Assembly (NCBI GenBank): GCA_900129675.1
Contig: FSRD01000001.1
Location: forward strand, 6,189,501 to 6,253,500
DNA from: Bradyrhizobium erythrophlei
GTDB taxonomy: Bacteria; Pseudomonadota; Alphaproteobacteria; Rhizobiales; Xanthobacteraceae
Reading direction: 5' to 3'
Length of the DNA stretch: 64,000 bases
Within the stretch, counting starts at the first letter, position 1. The number at the start of each line of letters is the position of its first letter. Shown here in pieces: positions 61,903-64,000 of this stretch. Position numbers and translations under genes: made by a program. The notes beneath the pieces were generated by a model that saw only the letters and a program-made list of their open reading frames with translations, searched no databases and was not told where the DNA came from.

Positions 61903-62886
61903 ATGAAGGTAGCAATCCTCGACGACTATCAGAACGTAGCGCTGCAACTCGCCGACTGGTCCGCCGTGCGACGGCACGCGGAGATCACCGTCTTCAACGA
62001 TCACTTGGCTGATCCGGCGGCCGTCGTCGCGCGCCTGCGCCCGTTCGATGTGGTATGCGTCATGCGCGAACGCACGCCGCTTACGAGGGAGATCCTGCAG
62101 CAGCTCCCGAACCTCAAGCTGATAGCGTCGACCGGACCGCGAAACGCGTCCATCAACAGCCAGACCGCGACTGATCTCGGCATCGGGGTCACAGCGACCG
62201 GCTATGACTCCACACCCACCATCGAGTTCACCTGGTCGCTGATTCTGGCCAGCATACGAGGCATCGACCGGGAAGCCGCGTCGCTTAAGGCCGGGGGGTG
62301 GCAAACGGGCCTCGGCGCAAACCTGAGAGGCAAAAGCCTGGGTGTCGCCGGGCTGGGAAACATCGGAAGCGAAGTGGCGCGCATCGGCCTCGCGTTCGGC
62401 ATGAAGGTGATCGCCTGGAGCCAGAACCTCACTGAAGAGAAAGCCAGCGCCGCCGGTGCCACCCTCGTGGACAAGCAGACGCTGTTCCGCGAGGCCGACA
62501 TCGTGACAGTTCATCTCGTCCTGAGCAGTCGTACCAAAGGGCTGATCGGGGCACCCGAGTTTGCCCTGATGAAGCCCACGGCGAGGCTCGTCAACACATC
62601 GCGTGCCCCGATCGTCGACGAGGTGGCTCTGATCGAAGCGCTGCAGGCGCGTCGGATAGCCGGGGCCGCCGTCGATGTATTCGAAATCGAGCCGCTGCCT
62701 GCCGGCCATCCCTTCCGAAAGCTCGATAACGTGCTTGCGACGCCGCACATCGGCTACGTCACTGAAGATCTTTATCGGACTTTTTACAGCGACGCCGCGG
62801 CCAACATCGCAATATGGATCGAGGCCAACGCAACGTCCGCAGAAGCATTTGCGACGAGCAAACCTTCATATCAACACGAGGCCTAA
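61903..62886 (+). CDS. D-2-hydroxyacid dehydrogenase
   Basis: 327 residues from ATG 61903 (CGGAGGACGTCC upstream). N-terminal MKVAILDDYQNVALQLADWS, NAD-binding GVAGLGNIGSEVARIGLAFGMKVIAWSQN, LINTSR-like LVNTSRAPIVDE with Arg, and the Glu/His pair in AAVDVFEIEPLPAGHP and ATPHIGYVTEDLY. The DDYQ group is abundant in rhizobia and its substrates are mostly unknown. It is 12 bases downstream of the hydrolase gene, in the same operon. Confidence 0.9.
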   Translation: MKVAILDDYQNVALQLADWSAVRRHAEITVFNDHLADPAAVVARLRPFDVVCVMRERTPLTREILQQLPNLKLIASTGPRNASINSQTATDLGIGVTATGYDSTPTIEFTWSLILASIRGIDREAASLKAGGWQTGLGANLRGKSLGVAGLGNIGSEVARIGLAFGMKVIAWSQNLTEEKASAAGATLVDKQTLFREADIVTVHLVLSSRTKGLIGAPEFALMKPTARLVNTSRAPIVDEVALIEALQARRIAGAAVDVFEIEPLPAGHPFRKLDNVLATPHIGYVTEDLYRTFYSDAAANIAIWIEANATSAEAFATSKPSYQHEA

Positions 62887-62891
62887 GAATC

Positions 62892-64000
62892 ATGAGCGTG
62901 AGCAACCAAGAAAAGATCGTTCGGAACAAGGTCTTGGTCACAGGTGCAAGCGGCCTGCTTGGGGTCGCTGCGATCGAGAAGTTTCTAGCCGCGGGCTGGG
63001 AGGTGGTCGGCGTCTCACGCCGCAAGCCCGAGCTGCCCAGCGGCCGAAGCATTGACTTTCTGTCGGTCGATCTGCGGGACGAGGAAAAGGCCCGCGCCGC
63101 GTTCGAGCCGCTGACAGACGTCACGCACATCGCCTATACAGCTCTGCACGAGAAGCCTGAACTGGTCGCTGGCTGGTCGAGCAAGGACCAGATCGAGACC
63201 AATAACGCCATGCTGCGCAACGTGGTGGCGCCGATCGTCCGCACCCTCCAATTTCCAGCACGTCAGCATCCTGCAGGGAACGAAGGTCTACGGCGTGCAC
63301 CTGCACCCGATCCCTATCCCGGCCCGCGAACGTGATGCCCGCAATGATCACCCGAACTTCTTCTTCGACCAGGAAGCCTATGTGGGTGAGATGGGCGCCA
63401 AGTACGGCTTCAATTATACGGCACTGCGTCCGCAGCTCGTCACCGGTCCCACCCCCGGCGCTTTGAACGTTATTCCTGCCATCGGTGTCTACGCGGCAAT
63501 CCGTCGCGAGAAGGGTGAACCGTTCGGCTTTCCCGGCGGTCCGTCGTTCGTCTGGGAAGCTGCCGACGCAGACCTCGTCGCGGACGTGATGGTCTGGGCT
63601 GCGCAGTCGCCCCCAGCGGCGAACGAGGCGTTCAACATCACGAACGGCGACGTGTTCGAGTGGCGCAATGTGTGGCCGGCCATGGCCGAAACCCTCGGCG
63701 TCGAGACCGGACCGGACACGCCAACGAGCGTGGCAGCATACCTCGCTGAAAACGCGGAGCTCTGGGACCGGATCGTCGCAAAGTCCGATCTTCGTTCGCG
63801 GAACCTGCGGGAGCTGGTTGGCCAAGGGGACCAGCATGCGGATTTCGCGTTCGCTTATGGCGCCCCGGAGGGGCCTCGGGCCTTTGTGAGCGCCGTCAAG
63901 CTGCGCCAGGCTGGGTTCACAAAGACAATTGATACCGAGGTCTCGTTCCGCAACGCACTGCAGTCCCTGATCGACCACAAGCTCCTGCCGCCAGCCGCGA
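62892..64000 (+). pseudogene. PRISE-type reductase with frameshift, right end cut
   Basis: From ATG 62892: MSVSNQEKIVRNKVLVTGAS, GLLGVAAIEKFLAAGWEVVG, SRRKPELPSGRS and MLRNVVAPIVRTL. Near 63245 the frame shifts by one base and continues FQHVSILQGTKVYGVHLHPI, FFDQEAYVGEMGAKYGFNYT, RPQLVTGPTPGALNVIPAIG and EAFNITNGDVFEWRNVWPAM to the window edge. TKVYGVH holds the active Lys/Tyr of the family. Homologous to the gene at 58588. If the frameshift is a base-call error, the gene is intact and is the last seen in the operon. Confidence 0.78.

Noticed and set aside
1..64000. CRISPR arrays, tRNA or rRNA genes, phage attachment sites
   Set aside because: No regularly spaced repeats, cloverleaf-like sequences or rRNA segments were recognised by eye. 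A tRNAscan or Rfam search would be decisive.

Overview
The window looks like chromosomal DNA of an alphaproteobacterium of the Bradyrhizobium / Nitrobacteraceae type. This is inferred from GC-rich coding sequence, a DUF3311-MctP carboxylate uptake pair, giant kinase-STAND-histidine kinase fusions, split-locus bufferin genes and typical rhizobial IS remnants. No rRNA, tRNA or CRISPR array was seen. Much of the window is accessory DNA with many broken genes; several breaks are single-base frameshifts.

Layout. 1-9.8 kb: an MFS exporter (cut by the left edge), a small exported protein, a winged-helix/STAND/TPR regulator, a DUF202 protein, a remnant of an indolepyruvate oxidoreductase, the MctP-DUF3311 pair and catalase debris. 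9.8-14.7 kb: a gene-poor stretch, then a second copy of the small-exported-protein plus STAND-regulator pair; its DNA-binding helix is scrambled. 15.3-19.1 kb: a complete sulfonate/taurine-type ABC importer. 19.1-28.3 kb: a ~1840-residue Ser/Thr kinase-ATPase-GAF-PAS-histidine kinase, a TPR lipoprotein-like protein and a MASE4-like histidine kinase. 28.5-31.9 kb: an integrase interrupted by an intact IS256-family element with 8-bp target duplications, then decayed DNA with three tandem perfect hairpins. 32-43.7 kb: a copper/thiol stress region with DoxX, a DUF2282 bufferin precursor and an ECF sigma factor facing the MNIO maturase (DUF692) and DUF2063 partner, a YHS-domain protein, an RclR-like regulator, DsbD, a DsbA-like protein and a YeeE/YedE transporter. 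43.8-47 kb: an IS630 remnant, an AraC regulator and a DcaP-like porin. 47.2-64 kb: an electrophile/oxidant response and catabolic region with three DUF417 (RclC-like)/carboxymuconolactone-decarboxylase-like modules, an RclR-like regulator, an old yellow enzyme, a peroxiredoxin-like protein, a patatin, two short-chain dehydrogenase types, a glutathione transferase, a cupin dioxygenase, an alpha/beta hydrolase and a D-2-hydroxyacid dehydrogenase.

The most striking signal is not a gene. A ~114-bp upstream cassette occurs six times (start codons at 1098, 11318, 33783, 38017, 43330 and 51917). Each copy has a 16-bp direct-repeat-like element (consensus TGAGACGAnnGAGCAT) placed 108-116 bp before the ATG, and a conserved leader (GGAGTTGCT...GAGCCTC...AAGGAGTGTCGCC) that contains the ribosome binding site. 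A seventh copy of the 16-bp element lies between the divergent RclR-like regulator and a peroxidase-like gene. The cassette precedes small exported proteins and the bufferin-linked ECF sigma factor. This suggests one regulon joining oxidant sensing, the copper/thiol response and a family of tiny secreted proteins.
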